A stretch of DNA of 64,000 bases from JABCPE02 sp963530615 (GTDB taxonomy: Bacteria; Bacteroidota; Bacteroidia; Flavobacteriales; Weeksellaceae): NCBI GenBank assembly GCA_963530615.1, contig CAUSDX010000002.1, forward strand, positions 124,001 through 188,000, given 5' to 3'. Shown here piece by piece: positions 1 to 7,339 of the stretch. The stretch's first letter is position 1, and each line of letters opens with the position of its first letter. The translations under genes and the position numbers were made by a program. The notes below the pieces were generated by a model, which was not told the DNA's origin, made no database searches, and saw only the letters and a program-made list of their open reading frames with translations.

Positions 1-473
1 CCTACTGCACCTACATTAGGGAAATTATCAAAAACAAAAAGAAGTTCATCAAGAAAACCATTCTTTACAATCGTATCGTTATTCAAGAGATAAACATATT
101 CTCCTCTTGCTTGGAGAATGGCTTTATTTACGCTTTTTAGAAAGCCTAAATTCTCTTCATTATGGATAATTCTAATGTTTTCTACGGAAGAAAAATCAGG
201 GTTTTCTGTGCTTTTATCATTGACTAAGATAATCTCAAAACTCGTTTTCGGAAGATTTTTCCAAATAGAATGAAGGCAATTCCATGTATAAATTTCTTGA
301 TTAAAATACGGAATGATAATACTCACCAAAGGATTCTCATGATAAGGAAAAGAGATTTTTACATCTTTATAAGAATCATTGATAGATTCTTCTATATTTT
401 GGAATGCTCGTTCTAGTTTCTTTATCCTGCCAATTCTTCTTATATTGTATTTAAGCTCTCTCCAGATGCCCAT
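1..473 (-). CDS. Family 2 glycosyltransferase, 3' part outside window
   Basis: The reading frame begins with an ATG at 473-471 and runs off the left edge, giving about 157 residues. Residues about 50-150 show the GT-A fold of GT2 enzymes: a PLVSIIIPYFNQ strand, a VNDKST nucleotide-binding segment and a LLNNDT segment at the usual DXD position. By family it should transfer a sugar from a nucleotide sugar to a surface glycan, with cell-surface polysaccharide or LPS most likely. The start lies 23 bases inside the end of the next minus-strand upstream gene, so the two are probably cotranscribed. The acceptor, the donor and the C-terminal part cannot be judged. The family is clear and the exact role is not. 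Confidence 0.85.
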   Translation of the reverse strand, partial: MGIWRELKYNIRRIGRIKKLERAFQNIEESINDSYKDVKISFPYHENPLVSIIIPYFNQEIYTWNCLHSIWKNLPKTSFEIILVNDKSTENPDFSSVENIRIIHNEENLGFLKSVNKAILQARGEYVYLLNNDTIVKNGFLDELLFVFDNFPNVGAV

Positions 474-1449
474 TTTGATTGTCTTTTAAGTTAAACACTT
501 TCTTGACCCAATTTTTCAGAGTATATTCTTCATAAATCTCCTGCGGTAGAGATTGATAAGGGGTCTCAAAAAAATCTTTGGTAATATTACTAAAATCTTC
601 ATTTAATACCAGAATATTATTCGGATGGTAGAAGTCATAGTTTTTAATACTTTCATTATCCGTAATGATTTTTTTCTCCAATGCCATTGCTTCAAATACA
701 CGGAAGCTCAACCCAAATTGATTTTTTCTCATTAAATCTAAAATGACTTTGGAGTTTTTATAATACTGTGGCAATGCCTCGTGGCTGATTTTCTTCTTGC
801 TGAAAGTTATCTGGTTATTCATCGTCAATGGTTTGGTTAGTTGATATTTCCAGCCTTTTTTTCCAATGACAAAGAAATCAAAAGCCAGTTTGAGTTCTTG
901 GAATTTTTGTGAAAGAACCTTTAATTGCTCTATTCGTTTGGTGTCATATGAAGTGATGTAGAGAATATCCATGCTCGGATTTTGTTGCTCCTTCGGTAAG
1001 AAAGGCAAGTAATTGTAGTTTGTCAGTTTTTCAAATCCGTAGTTTTGAATATCTTGGTCATCAAAAGAAAAAATTTTATCAAAGAAGTGCAATTTATCCT
1101 GTGCAGGATGTCGGTCTAGATTATCATATAAAAATGTAACGAGCCGATTAGTACATTTTTTCATATGTTCTAATGTAGAATGCTCAAAGGCATCAGGGTT
1201 TAAGACGAGAATCTGGTCTTGATGTCCTAATTTATTCAGTTGCTCTATCACAAAACTTTGTCGTTTCTGATGTTTTAGATTTTTATTCAAAAATATCTTA
1301 GAAAAACAATTGATTGCCCTTTCTCCGAAATTATTGTGAGAAACACTTCCTATCCTGATATGATGGGCATCTATTCCTTTTACTTTCAAAGTATCTACAA
1401 TATGGGCATCATATCCCCAAAAATCAAAACTAATAACACTTATTTTCAT
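451..1449 (-). CDS. GT-B type glycosyltransferase (CgeB/group-1-like)
   Basis: This 332-residue protein has no signal peptide. The C-terminal third carries a GLSFRVFEAMALEKKIITDN segment (about residues 245-264), which resembles the donor-binding region of GT-B glycosyltransferases, where a conserved acidic residue follows FR.FE. The N-terminal half (LVLNPDAF, FLYDNLDRHP, KIFSFDDQD) looks like the acceptor-side Rossmann domain of CgeB/DUF3880-like enzymes. It sits between two GT2 genes with 23-base and 4-base overlaps, so it belongs to a three-gene glycan-building operon. The sugar specificity is unknown. The fold assignment is by motif only, so a neighbouring GT-B subfamily remains possible. 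Confidence 0.7.
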   Translation of the reverse strand: MKISVISFDFWGYDAHIVDTLKVKGIDAHHIRIGSVSHNNFGERAINCFSKIFLNKNLKHQKRQSFVIEQLNKLGHQDQILVLNPDAFEHSTLEHMKKCTNRLVTFLYDNLDRHPAQDKLHFFDKIFSFDDQDIQNYGFEKLTNYNYLPFLPKEQQNPSMDILYITSYDTKRIEQLKVLSQKFQELKLAFDFFVIGKKGWKYQLTKPLTMNNQITFSKKKISHEALPQYYKNSKVILDLMRKNQFGLSFRVFEAMALEKKIITDNESIKNYDFYHPNNILVLNEDFSNITKDFFETPYQSLPQEIYEEYTLKNWVKKVFNLKDNQNGHLERA

Positions 1450-2228
1450 AGTTTTAGTTTGGTGATTTGTTTTTTTTCTTCGTTTTTTAATGATTGATAA
1501 GTTTCATACACGCTTAATGTTTGTAATTTGCATAGGGAAAAACCATCTTTTCCATCTAAAAAACCTAATTGAAGAACATAAGATTTGAAGAACTTGAAGA
1601 GTGTTTTACTCCACTGGGTGAAAAAGCTATACCTTTTTCCTTTGGCAAAGAGTTCCTGACCTTTGAGCTGACCATAATGTATCATCTTTCTTCGGTAAGA
1701 TGTTATATCTGAAACTGAATAATGAAGTAGTTTGTTTTTTAGAATGCCAATGTTTTCTGTGATGTCAAGTGTTTCATGAACTTTTTTATCTGTTACATAT
1801 TTTGTCTTAGATTTCCTAAAAAGTCTAAAATTCTTATCATTCTGTGTTCCTGAAAAATGAATTGGTCGTCCTTCAAAAAAGAAATTTCTATAAAAATAAT
1901 ATGCATCTTTGGGGTGCTTGGAATGTAGTATTTCTATAATTTCATTTTTTAGTGCAGGGGTAATTCTCTCATCTCCATCTAAAAATAAAACCCAATCATT
2001 TTTAGCATGTTCCAGAGCGATGTTTCTTTGTTCAGTAAAGTGATGAAAAGGATGCTGGATGATTTTAACTTTGGGAAGATTTTTGGCAATTTCTAAAGTT
2101 TTATCGGTACTAAAAGAATCTACAATGATGATTTCATCACAAAAATCAAAACATTCTAAAATTTCTGCAATGTTTTTCTCTTCATTATAGGTAATGATTA
2201 AGCCACTAAGTTTTTCTTCTGAAGACAT
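1446..2228 (-). CDS. Family 2 glycosyltransferase, WaaE/LgtF-like
   Basis: This 260-residue GT2 enzyme starts SGLIITYNEEKNIAEIL and has the core IIIVDSFSTDKT, the acceptor strand HFTEQRNIALEHAKNDWVLF and the metal site LDGDER (DXD-type). This arrangement is typical of the WaaE/KdtX/LgtF group, which adds glucose or heptose-linked sugars to the LPS inner core. It is the first gene of the minus-strand glycosyltransferase operon; its end overlaps the following gene by four bases (ATGA). A TAGTTTTG box lies 21 bases upstream of the ATG at 2228. An LPS core role is inferred from the subfamily resemblance and the neighbours. Confidence 0.8.
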   Translation of the reverse strand: MSSEEKLSGLIITYNEEKNIAEILECFDFCDEIIIVDSFSTDKTLEIAKNLPKVKIIQHPFHHFTEQRNIALEHAKNDWVLFLDGDERITPALKNEIIEILHSKHPKDAYYFYRNFFFEGRPIHFSGTQNDKNFRLFRKSKTKYVTDKKVHETLDITENIGILKNKLLHYSVSDITSYRRKMIHYGQLKGQELFAKGKRYSFFTQWSKTLFKFFKSYVLQLGFLDGKDGFSLCKLQTLSVYETYQSLKNEEKKQITKLKL

Positions 2229-2249
2229 GATAGCCAGATAATTTTTTCA

Positions 2250-2257
2250 CAAAACTA
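2250..2257 (-). promoter_or_regulatory. -7 box of the glycosyltransferase operon
   Basis: On the minus strand this reads TAGTTTTG, a full match to the Bacteroidota TAnnTTTG element, 21 bases upstream of the start codon at 2228. No clear TTTG -33 element is visible at the expected distance. Confidence 0.45.
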
Positions 2258-2479
2258 ATAAAATAATTCATACTTTACCCCGAAAATATATTAAAATTAT
2301 AAAGTTTTATGATAAGAATAACGAAAATAATTGCCATGAGAAAAATTTTACATCTTATTGGGGAATAGTCGGGTGAATGATTGTAATGTTCAGACTTATT
2401 TTCTTCATGGTTTGTTAACTTTCTATAGAAAAGCTAAGAGTTTGTTTTGATGAGGTTTAAGAGAAAATAAAAATGATTT

Positions 2480-2510
2480 ATTGAATTTGATTTAACTTTT
2501 TTTATCTTCG
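2480..2510 (+). promoter_or_regulatory. Promoter of the APC permease gene
   Basis: TATCTTCG at 2503-2510 matches TAnnTTTG in all but one position, and ATTG at 2480-2483 is separated from it by exactly 19 bases, the spacing expected of the Bacteroidota -33/-7 promoter. The start codon follows 18 bases later. The rest of the 2229-2528 gap holds AT-rich sequence with nothing else recognised. Confidence 0.5.
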
Positions 2511-2528
2511 CTATAAAAAATAAAATAG

Positions 2529-3905
2529 ATGAAAGAAAATCAGAAATTAGAGGCTAAGTATGGACTGTTTATGGCTATCTCTATGGTAATAGGACAGGTC
2601 ATTGGTTCTGGGATATTTTTCAAGGTGGATGATGTGCTGATAGCGACCGATGGCAATGTCTATGCAGGGTTATTAGGCTTTTTAATTGTAGGAATAGGGG
2701 TGGTTTTCGCAGCGATTTCTATGGCAAATTATGCAGAGCTTTTACCTGGTAATAGCGGTATTTTAGGTTATGTAGAGTATCGTTTTGGGAAGAGAGTAGG
2801 GGCGTATGTTGGTTGGGTTTATTTCAGTATGTTTTTCCCATTGCTTACAGCAGTGCTTTTGACTGTTTCAGGGATTTATATTTCCCATTTCTTAGCAATG
2901 TTTGTAGGCTTTGAGCCGAATTTTTTACATTATTGCTCTATCGGTATTCTGAACAGCTTTTTATTTTTAGGGTTAAATATTTTCAGTCCGAAATCAAGTG
3001 GGATATTTCAGCAGATTACTACTGTTTTGAAGCTTTTACCCTTAATTTTAATTTCATCTCTGGGGATTGTGAGTATCATTAGCGGACATTCTGAGCTTCA
3101 TCATACGGAAGCGAGTGCCACGGAGAACCTTTCGGAGCAGGTGCCGTTTTGGTTTTTAGTGGCTGGGAGTTTCATTCCCATCTCTTTTTCTATGGATGGC
3201 TGGTATACGGGGTTACAGCTTTCAGGAGAGGTTAAGAACTCACAGAAGAACTTGCCAAGGGCTTTGGTGATTGGTTCGGTAGTAGTTTTGGTGGTGTATG
3301 TTTTTTATTACTTGGGGATTGTCTCTAAGATGAGTGTGAGAGAAATAAGCACATTAAGAGATACTTATATTATAGAATTTGCAAATAGAATCGGCGGAAG
3401 AATAGGAGAGATTTTTATGCAACTATTTATTATTATTTCGGTATTGGGGACGAGTAATGGGCTGTTTTTAGCGAGTAGCCGAGTGCCTTATCAGTTTTAT
3501 CATTTGGATAAATCTAAGAAATTTTTAAACTTAGGTAAAGTAAATCCTAAAACTCAACTGCCTCTTAATAGTATATTTTTAGCGTTTGTGATGATATTAT
3601 TTTATATAGTGATTTACGGTATGACAAATATACTTCCCTTCTTCATGGAGAGACAATATGATATATCGGCACTGCCTATTCTTTTCATTTATTTGGTTAA
3701 TTTAGCATTGTTTTTAGGGTTATTTAAGTTAATCTCCGAGAATAAATTTAAAGGGAATAAACTTTTGAAGTATTTCATGCTGGTGTTTGCTATTTTTGGG
3801 ACAGGACTTGTGATTGTAGGGAGTGTAATTGCTCCTAATGGTTTTTCGTATTTTCTTATTGTATTATTCTTTTTAGGGTTGGGGTATTTCTTTGTGAGAA
3901 AATAA
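2529..3905 (+). CDS. APC superfamily amino acid permease (LAT/SteT-like)
   Basis: The 458-residue protein is strongly hydrophobic, with about 12 predicted membrane helices, the usual length for the amino acid-polyamine-organocation superfamily. The first helix contains the family signature GQVIGSGIFFK, where backbone groups bind the substrate amino and carboxyl ends, followed by the helix-3 type segment LPGNSGILGYVEYRFG. The closest familiar group is the bacterial LAT-like set that includes the serine/threonine exchanger SteT. It acts in the inner membrane. It is a single-gene transcript between its own promoter and a strong hairpin terminator. The substrate cannot be read from the sequence. 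Confidence 0.8.
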   Translation: MKENQKLEAKYGLFMAISMVIGQVIGSGIFFKVDDVLIATDGNVYAGLLGFLIVGIGVVFAAISMANYAELLPGNSGILGYVEYRFGKRVGAYVGWVYFSMFFPLLTAVLLTVSGIYISHFLAMFVGFEPNFLHYCSIGILNSFLFLGLNIFSPKSSGIFQQITTVLKLLPLILISSLGIVSIISGHSELHHTEASATENLSEQVPFWFLVAGSFIPISFSMDGWYTGLQLSGEVKNSQKNLPRALVIGSVVVLVVYVFYYLGIVSKMSVREISTLRDTYIIEFANRIGGRIGEIFMQLFIIISVLGTSNGLFLASSRVPYQFYHLDKSKKFLNLGKVNPKTQLPLNSIFLAFVMILFYIVIYGMTNILPFFMERQYDISALPILFIYLVNLALFLGLFKLISENKFKGNKLLKYFMLVFAIFGTGLVIVGSVIAPNGFSYFLIVLFFLGLGYFFVRK

Positions 3906-3920
3906 TTTAGAGCAAAAAAT

Positions 3921-3957
3921 AAAAGCTATTCTATTTCAGAATAGCTTTTATTTTTTT
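3921..3957. terminator. Bidirectional intrinsic terminator
   Basis: A perfect 12-bp stem (AAAAGCTATTCT at 3921-3932, complement at 3938-3949) encloses a 5-base loop and is followed by a T run. The A run on the other side makes it usable in both directions, ending the APC permease gene and the convergent accC transcript. Confidence 0.9.
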
Positions 3958-5311
3958 AGATATGTTCATAACTTTCATCCATTACAAAGTTTTCCATGAA
4001 TTTTGTAGTATAATTCCCTGCAAGGAAATCGGCATTATCCATGAGCTGTCTATGGAATGGGATAGTAGTTTTTACCCCTTCTATGTAGAACTCATCTAAT
4101 GCTCTTTTCATCTTAGCAATAGCTTCTTTCCTTGATTGAGCTGTGATGATGAGTTTAGCAATCATAGAGTCGTAATTGGGAGGAATGCTATATCCTGCAT
4201 AAACATGAGTATCTACTCTTACTCCATGTCCACCAGGGATATTGAGTTGGGTAATTTTCCCAGGAGCTGGTCGGAACTCTGCATAAGGATTTTCCGCATT
4301 GATTCTACATTCTATAGAATATAATTTAGGATAATAGTTTTTTCCTGAAATTCTTTCTCCAGCTGCTAATAAAATTTGCTCTCTGATTAAATCATAATCT
4401 ATAACCTGTTCAGTGATAGGATGCTCTACTTGGATACGAGTATTCATCTCCATAAAGTAGAAATTTTTATGTTTATCTACTAAGAATTCTATGGTTCCTA
4501 CTCCTTCATAGCCTATATATTCAGCGGCTTTTACAGCAGCTTCTCCCATTTTTTCACGAAGTTCTTCCGTCATGAACGGAGATGGGGTTTCTTCTATCAA
4601 TTTTTGATTTCTTCTTTGGATAGAGCAGTCTCTTTCGGATAAATGACAAGCTTTTCCAAATTTATCTCCTGCAATCTGGAACTCGATGTGCCTAGGCTCT
4701 TCTATGAGCTTTTCCATATACATGCCTCCATTTCCAAAAGCAGCCAAAGCTTCCTGAATTGTCGAATCCCAGTTTTCTCTCAGTTCTTCCAAACTCCAGA
4801 TAGCTCTCATTCCTTTACCACCACCACCAGCAGTAGCTTTTATCATTACAGGATAGCCTATCTCATCAGCAATTTTTTCCGCTTGTTCCAATGATTCTAA
4901 AAGTCCGTCAGAACCTGGTACACATGGTATTCCTGCTTCTTTCATCGTAGCTTTGGCAGTTGCTTTATCCCCCATTCGTTCAATTTGCTCAGGAGTAGCT
5001 CCGATAAATTTGATACCGTTTTTTTGACAAATTCTTGAGAAATTAGCGTTTTCTGCTAAAAAACCATATCCTGGATGGATCGCATCAGCATTTGTAATTT
5101 CAGCTGCCGAAATAATATTAGGAATGTTGAGGTAAGAGTCTTTACTTGCTGGGGGACCGATGCATACTGCTTCATCTGCAAATTTCACATGAAGACTGTC
5201 TTTATCGGCAGTAGAATAGACAGCGACAGTTTTGATTCCCATTTCTTTACAAGTTCTGAGAATTCTCATTGCAATCTCTCCTCGATTAGCGATTAATATT
5301 TTTTTAAACAT
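3956..5311 (-). CDS. accC: Acetyl-CoA carboxylase, biotin carboxylase subunit
   Basis: This 451-residue protein matches full-length AccC. It opens with KKILIANRGEIAMRILRTC, has the ATP-grasp glycine loop AGGGGKGMR (about residues 162-170) and the EMNTRIQVEHPITEQ motif with the catalytic Glu/Arg/Glu-His residues. It uses ATP and bicarbonate to carboxylate biotin on AccB, the first half-reaction of malonyl-CoA formation for fatty acid synthesis in the cytoplasm. accB lies 82 bases upstream on the same strand, so the two are likely cotranscribed, while accD is far away at 44603. The gene ends inside a bidirectional terminator. Confidence 0.97.
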   Translation of the reverse strand: MFKKILIANRGEIAMRILRTCKEMGIKTVAVYSTADKDSLHVKFADEAVCIGPPASKDSYLNIPNIISAAEITNADAIHPGYGFLAENANFSRICQKNGIKFIGATPEQIERMGDKATAKATMKEAGIPCVPGSDGLLESLEQAEKIADEIGYPVMIKATAGGGGKGMRAIWSLEELRENWDSTIQEALAAFGNGGMYMEKLIEEPRHIEFQIAGDKFGKACHLSERDCSIQRRNQKLIEETPSPFMTEELREKMGEAAVKAAEYIGYEGVGTIEFLVDKHKNFYFMEMNTRIQVEHPITEQVIDYDLIREQILLAAGERISGKNYYPKLYSIECRINAENPYAEFRPAPGKITQLNIPGGHGVRVDTHVYAGYSIPPNYDSMIAKLIITAQSRKEAIAKMKRALDEFYIEGVKTTIPFHRQLMDNADFLAGNYTTKFMENFVMDESYEHI

Positions 5312-5393
5312 GATTTTATGAGTTAATGGAAATAATTGGTTAATTACAATTTGTGATATACACTTAACAAATTGTAAAAAAAATTAGCCAACT

Positions 5394-5864
5394 TTATGAT
5401 GGATCAACAAGGAATAATGGTTGGTCATATTCTACTGGCGAAGCATCATCTACTAATATTTTTACTATTTTTCCGCTTACTTCTGACTCTATTTGATTAA
5501 ATAACTTCATAGCTTCTACAACACAGACTACGGAGCCCACGGATATTTCACTTCCTACATTTACGAAAGGTTCTTTATCGGGAGAAGGCTTTCTGTAGAA
5601 AGTCCCTATAATAGGAGATTTAATAGTTATGTATTTGCTATCATCAGTTGTTTCGCTATTAGTGACAGGAGTTTCTGTTGTTTGAGAAACTGTGGGAACC
5701 ACAGTTGGGGCTTGGAATACTTGTTGGGTTTGAGGAGTAGTAACTACAGTTCCAAAAGTGTGGTTAGTAATATTTATTTCAAAGTCTTTAGTTTTATATT
5801 TTACTCCAGCAACATCAGCTTTAGAAACAAATTTGATGAGATTTTGTAAATCTTTAATGTCCAT
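5394..5864 (-). CDS. accB: Acetyl-CoA carboxylase biotin carboxyl carrier protein
   Basis: The 156-residue protein has the AccB layout: a short N-terminal helix (MDIKDLQNLIKFV), a Pro/Thr/Gln-rich flexible linker (about residues 40-78) and a biotinyl domain with VVEAMKLFNQ, where Lys120 is the biotinylation site. It carries carboxybiotin between AccC and the carboxyltransferase. The PIIGTFYRKPSPDKEPFVNV stretch is the thumb region of bacterial BCCPs. The gene lies between rpmF and accC; a hairpin upstream (5904-5935) may partly separate it from rpmF. Confidence 0.96.
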   Translation of the reverse strand: MDIKDLQNLIKFVSKADVAGVKYKTKDFEINITNHTFGTVVTTPQTQQVFQAPTVVPTVSQTTETPVTNSETTDDSKYITIKSPIIGTFYRKPSPDKEPFVNVGSEISVGSVVCVVEAMKLFNQIESEVSGKIVKILVDDASPVEYDQPLFLVDPS

Positions 5865-5903
5865 AATAAAAAAAATAATTATAAAAAATTAAACTATCAA
5901 CAC

Positions 5904-5935
5904 AAAAAACCATACTCTTTTTCAAAAGATGGTTT
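5904..5935 (-). terminator. Hairpin between rpmF and accB
   Basis: On the minus strand AAACCAT (5935-5929) pairs with ATGGTTT (5913-5907), with an inner CTTTT/AAAAG helix and a three-base bulge, followed by TTTTTTG. It looks like a weak intrinsic terminator or attenuator after rpmF. Transcription into accB may partly read through. Confidence 0.5.
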
Positions 5936-5985
5936 CTATGTCTATAACGATAACTATAGGATTCTTTATATAAAAAATCTTTTAA

Positions 5986-6183
5986 TTATTCTGCAGATTC
6001 TACTTCTTTTTCTAGAACTACTTTCCCTCTATAATAAAGCTTTCCTTCATGCCAATGAGCTCTGTGGTAAAGGTGTAATTCACCAGTTGTAGCATCTTTT
6101 GCTAATTGAGGAACTACAGCTTTGTAGTGAGTTCTTCTTTTATCTCTTCTTGTAGATGACTGTCTTCTTTTAGGATGTGCCAT
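5986..6183 (-). CDS. rpmF: 50S ribosomal protein L32
   Basis: The 65-residue basic protein starts MAHPKRRQSSTRRDKRRTHY, the standard L32 opening, and continues with HLYHRAHWHEGKLYYRGK. The zinc-binding CxxC pairs found in some L32 proteins are absent: the usual cysteine positions read HLYHRAH, the cysteine-free form. It is a component of the large ribosomal subunit near the peptidyl-transferase region. It follows the YceD/DUF177 gene, the classical partner of rpmF across bacteria, 76 bases downstream on the same strand. Confidence 0.96.
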   Translation of the reverse strand: MAHPKRRQSSTRRDKRRTHYKAVVPQLAKDATTGELHLYHRAHWHEGKLYYRGKVVLEKEVESAE

Positions 6184-6259
6184 TTCTAATAATTTTTTAG
6201 TTAATTAAGATGAGTAAAACTCTTCTGTTACTCTGTTATTTTATAATATTTAATAAACT

Positions 6260-6787
6260 TTATTTTTTCAATTTATTTAACGCTGCCCATCTAGGGTCTA
6301 TTTCATCAATTTCATTCTTTTCTTCTTCTATTTTAGGGCTGTATTTATCAATAAGGATTTGATATTTATTGTTTTCCAGAATTTCAGGTGATAGTTTTTT
6401 CATAGGTATAGAAAGCACTACGGCTTCATAAATAATTTGTGCTATGTTAAATTCGTGATAATGATGAGGGATTGTTATAATCTCTTCATTACTATCATTA
6501 TATTCTTCTCCGAATTTAACTAAAAAATTAATTTTATGCTCAATATTATGTGAAAAATTTTTATTGCTAATATCACAAATCAAATCAATATCTCCTGATA
6601 CAGAAACTTTAAATTCTAAAAAAGTAGAATGTTTCTCAAGAAGAACATGACTTACTAAATTAGCATTAGTGAAATCTTTTTCAGCCTCAAATAAATCAAA
6701 GAACTTCTGATGAATAACAAACTCAAAATGATGTTTCCCATTTTTGAGTCCTAAAAAACTTATGCTATAGTCTTTATACTTATCCAT
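6260..6787 (-). CDS. YceD/DUF177 family protein (23S rRNA accumulation)
   Basis: The C-terminal segment IDEIDPRWAALNKLKK is the hallmark of the DUF177/YceD family, which in E. coli is linked to 23S rRNA accumulation and is encoded next to rpmF. The frame is open up to 6856, but the start is placed at the ATG at 6787 (MDKYKDYSIS, 175 residues). A consensus promoter occupies 6799-6829, so the longer form would start upstream of the transcription start. The central acidic and beta-rich part (about 40-140) lacks catalytic motifs. It is the first gene of the run leading into rpmF, accB and accC. Confidence 0.85.
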   Translation of the reverse strand: MDKYKDYSISFLGLKNGKHHFEFVIHQKFFDLFEAEKDFTNANLVSHVLLEKHSTFLEFKVSVSGDIDLICDISNKNFSHNIEHKINFLVKFGEEYNDSNEEIITIPHHYHEFNIAQIIYEAVVLSIPMKKLSPEILENNKYQILIDKYSPKIEEEKNEIDEIDPRWAALNKLKK

Positions 6788-6798
6788 AAATTGGTTTG

Positions 6799-6829
6799 CA
6801 AAAATAATTTTTTTTTCTAGAATAACAAA
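6799..6829 (-). promoter_or_regulatory. Consensus promoter of the yceD-rpmF unit
   Basis: On the minus strand TTTG (6829-6826), a 19-base spacer and TATTTTTG (6806-6799) form a full match to the Bacteroidota consensus. Only 11 bases separate the box from the ATG at 6787, which decides the start codon and implies a very short leader. Confidence 0.85.
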
Positions 6830-6866
6830 ATGAAAATGAAAATAATTTTCTATCAATATGTTAATG

Positions 6867-7274
6867 TTATTTTTTTCTAAATTTTAGTAATAAAATATTA
6901 TCTTGATATAGTTCTAAATTTTGAGATGTGGAGTGATATTTATTTACTTTTTCAAGGAGATTTAGAAAATATTGTTCAGAGTTCATTTTGTGGCAATTTT
7001 TTCTTGTCGCTCCTATATTTTGAACCTCAAAATTTCCCGAAATATCTGTTTTAAGTGTTCCGAAATAGTTGTTACAACTTGCATTTCCTGAAATTTTATC
7101 GTATTCTATAAATAGAGTGATTGTATGGGTGATAGTGGAGATGCTACTATCTTCTAATATCCAATGAGTATTAGTCAGAGATGTGTTTTTATTTTTAACA
7201 GAGATTATTTGGGTCGGAGTAGTAGAACAAGCTCCTAATATGATTAAAATTAAGCTAAAGAATAGTTTTTTCAT
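6867..7274 (-). CDS. META-domain lipoprotein (HslJ-like)
   Basis: The 135-residue product begins with a lipoprotein signal, MKKLFFSLILIILGACSTT, with Cys16 as the lipidation site. The mature part has the META/DUF306 pattern: TNTHWILED, then ISGNASCNNYFGTL and GATRKNC with its paired cysteines, and LLLKFRKK at the end. Proteins of this family (HslJ, META) are small envelope or secreted beta-rich proteins of poorly known role, linked in some species to stress or motility. It follows the pheT terminator; no convincing promoter box was found just upstream, so it may depend on read-through. Confidence 0.8.
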   Translation of the reverse strand: MKKLFFSLILIILGACSTTPTQIISVKNKNTSLTNTHWILEDSSISTITHTITLFIEYDKISGNASCNNYFGTLKTDISGNFEVQNIGATRKNCHKMNSEQYFLNLLEKVNKYHSTSQNLELYQDNILLLKFRKK

Positions 7275-7287
7275 TTTTTAAGAGATT

Positions 7288-7327
7288 AAAACCACAAAAG
7301 ACTGATTTTTGTGGTGTCTTTTGTGGT
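7288..7327 (-). terminator. Intrinsic terminator after pheT
   Basis: A perfect 12-bp stem (ACCACAAAAGAC at 7291-7302 with its complement at 7316-7327) with a 13-base loop is followed on the minus strand by TTTT. It lies just downstream of the pheT stop codon. Confidence 0.85.
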
Positions 7328-7339
7328 AGATTTATGATT

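Noticed and set aside
5075..5296. Plus-strand frames inside accC
   Set aside because: All are antisense shadows of the well-conserved accC gene; the same holds for the plus-strand frames inside pheT, ppsA and asnS.
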